A stretch of 8,343 nt of DNA, taken from Tannerella sp. (lineage in GTDB: Bacteria; Bacteroidota; Bacteroidia; Bacteroidales; Tannerellaceae). This document shows, one piece after another, positions 7,401 through 8,343 of the stretch; the stretch's first letter is position 1; the number at the start of each line of letters is the position of its first letter. Both the position numbers and the translations under genes were made by a program. A model generated the notes under the pieces. That model was given only the letters and a program-made list of their open reading frames with translations. It did no database searches and had not been told where the DNA came from. Where the stretch lies: assembly GCA_031289445.1 (NCBI GenBank), contig JAITPL010000191.1:1-8343 (forward strand), in the 5' to 3' direction.

Positions 7401-7508
7401 AGTTAGAAGTTAGAAATCTAAATAAAGTTAGAAGTTAGAAGTTAGAAGTTAGAAGTTAGAAGTTAGAAATCTAAAAAAGTTAGAAATCAGAAGTCTAATA
7501 AAGTTAGA
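7401..7508 (+). repeat. AGTTAGA heptamer tandem repeat array
   Basis: Ten copies of AGTTAGA occur: two joined at 7401-7414, six joined at 7426-7467, and single copies at 7478 and 7502. The runs are divided by related spacers (AATCTAAATAA, AATCTAAAAA, and a longer variant), so the array has a second-order block structure. In two places the repeat and spacer join to make the dyad TTAGAAATCTAA (7410-7421, 7463-7474). The array ends just 6 bases before the gldM start codon and so fills its leader. I recall similar heptamers between genes in Bacteroidetes; copy number would be prone to slippage. Confidence 0.9.
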
Positions 7509-7520
7509 AGTTCATTTTGT

Positions 7521-7555
7521 AATTGTCAATTGTCAATTATTAATTCTCAATTATT
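7521..7555 (+). repeat. AATTnnn heptamer tandem repeat touching the gldL stop
   Basis: Five consecutive 7-base units read AATTGTC, AATTGTC, AATTATT, AATTCTC, AATTATT. The last overlaps the gldL stop codon (7554-7556). The period equals that of the neighbouring AGTTAGA array, although the unit sequence differs. Together the two arrays fill nearly all of the gldL-gldM gap. Confidence 0.75.
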
Positions 7556-8343
7556 ACCTGAACCCTCCTCCCGTCGGGTAAGGCGGTTGGTAGGTTGTTT
7601 GCGAGGGTTGATAGTTGACGGCCTGCATGTTGACTGTCATGGCTTGCAGCAGTCGGCTGTAAACCTGATTGAGCTGATTGAGCAACTGCGCCATGCGTTC
7701 GTTTTCGTTGCGGAAAGCGGAAGTATCGACGAGCGAGGTGTCGTAGAGGTCGCGTATGCGGTTGAGACCGGCATTGATATGCTGAATAGTATCCATTTGC
7801 GAACGCAGTCCGTTGAGCTGCGTTTCGTAAAAATGATTCATATTCGACAGGTTATCATTCAGTCGGGTCATGCGTTCGACGTATCCGACGGTTTTTTCTC
7901 CCGCGCCATCACCGTCGGAAGCGCCTGTAATGACGCGACACGAACTGACAAGGGTATCCGATACTTCACCGAGAGAAGCAGTGATCTCGCCGACCTTTTC
8001 GAGGTTGTCCGTGACGGCATGAATCTTGTCGATATATGTCTGGGTAGCATCGGTGAGGTCGGCCATCTTGGAAATCTGCTCCGCCGCACCGTTGAGCTTC
8101 TTGATGCTCTCGGCAAGCGTCTCGGCATCTTCTTCAGAGATATTGATGCCCATAGTAGCCATGCCTGCATTGACAAGGTTCTGGGGCGAAGGACGCTGAG
8201 GGCCTTGAGGAGATTGAGGAGATTGCTCGCCTTGGGGAGATTGAAGAGATTGAGGACCTTGGAGACTTTGAGGACTTTGGGGAACTTGAGGGTAAACGCC
8301 TTGAGGATAAACTCCTTGTGGATATGTTCCTTGAGGGTAAGAG
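7554..8343 (-). CDS. gldL: type IX secretion system motor protein GldL/PorL (5'-truncated)
   Basis: This is the C-terminal part of GldL, the membrane subunit that surrounds GldM and is thought to carry the proton path. The frame runs off the right edge, leaving 262 complete codons; the two N-terminal membrane helices lie outside. The first 54 visible residues are a Pro/Gln-rich linker. It is followed by a helical, coiled-coil-like cytoplasmic domain, including NAGMATMGINIS, ESIKKLNGAAEQISKMADL, YIDKIHAVTDNLEKVGEI, RMTRLNDNLSNMNHFYETQL and MDTIQHINAGLNRIRDLYD. The tail NYQPSQTTYQPPYPTGGGFR is again rich in Pro, Gln and Tyr. The Met at 8162 is internal to the conserved domain, since the same frame continues upstream without a stop. 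Position before gldM and gldN agrees with the standard order. Confidence 0.93.
   Translation of the reverse strand, partial: SYPQGTYPQGVYPQGVYPQVPQSPQSLQGPQSLQSPQGEQSPQSPQGPQRPSPQNLVNAGMATMGINISEEDAETLAESIKKLNGAAEQISKMADLTDATQTYIDKIHAVTDNLEKVGEITASLGEVSDTLVSSCRVITGASDGDGAGEKTVGYVERMTRLNDNLSNMNHFYETQLNGLRSQMDTIQHINAGLNRIRDLYDTSLVDTSAFRNENERMAQLLNQLNQVYSRLLQAMTVNMQAVNYQPSQTTYQPPYPTGGGFR
8181..8342 (-). repeat. Pro/Gln repeat linker inside gldL
   Basis: Reading along gldL, the visible start consists of pentapeptides YPQGT, YPQGV, YPQGV, YPQV (period 15 bases), followed by tripeptide PQS/PQG-type units (period 9 bases) such as PQSPQS and GEQSPQSPQGPQ. It ends at PSPQ just before the conserved helical domain. 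The repeats run up to the right edge, so total copy number is unknown. Such a linker should be flexible and disordered and lie on the cytoplasmic side. Confidence 0.85.

Noticed and set aside
7401..7555. CRISPR array
   Set aside because: The repeat unit is 7 bases with no unique spacers of normal length and no cas genes; it is a simple tandem repeat.
7554..8162. gldL starting at the Met at 8162
   Set aside because: This start would leave out the membrane helices that every GldL needs; the same frame continues through the Pro/Gln linker to the window edge.

Overview
The window is a chromosomal segment from a member of the Bacteroidales (Bacteroidetes). The family cannot be fixed from sequence alone; a lineage that keeps the type IX secretion motor, such as a Porphyromonadaceae- or Muribaculaceae-like one, would fit. 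The evidence is the product set (gldL/gldM/gldN, a BT_3928-type DoxX protein, a duplicated DUF1599 protein), AT-rich leaders without Shine-Dalgarno sequences before nearly all genes, and one excellent Bacteroidetes promoter (TTTG, 20 bases, TAnnTTTG).

Bases 3-4453, + strand, hold a tightly packed run of six genes that looks like one operon: the 3' part of a secreted M23 peptidase with two LysM domains; a protein with two DUF1599 repeats; a six-helix membrane protein with a DoxX-like core and a cysteine-less thioredoxin-like domain (BT_3928 family); triosephosphate isomerase (tpiA); a small exported SPOR protein; and GTP cyclohydrolase I (folE). Gaps are 11, -8, 1, 11 and 5 bases. The run mixes envelope proteins with central and folate/deazaguanine metabolism; I recall the same neighbourhood from other Bacteroidales.

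Bases 4454-4727 separate this run from the convergent gld genes. The gap holds a dyad that may terminate the folE transcript, three A-tracts, the promoter, an inverted repeat at the expected transcription start, and a 10-codon reading frame preceded by AGGAGA. The promoter points at the 3' end of gldN and drives no annotated gene, so a small RNA, a tiny peptide, an antisense transcript or a relic are all possible. This is the least explained part of the window.

Bases 4728-8343, - strand, carry gldN, gldM and the 3' part of gldL. Their products are inner-membrane motor subunits (GldL, GldM) and a periplasmic ring subunit (GldN) of the type IX secretion system, in the usual L-M-N order; gldK would be expected beyond the right edge. 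The gldL-gldM gap is almost entirely 7-base tandem repeats of two sorts, and the visible start of GldL is a Pro/Gln-rich repeat linker. Apart from these repeats and the orphan promoter the window is ordinary core genome; I see no clear new defence, mobile or biosynthetic system, no RNA gene and no CRISPR.
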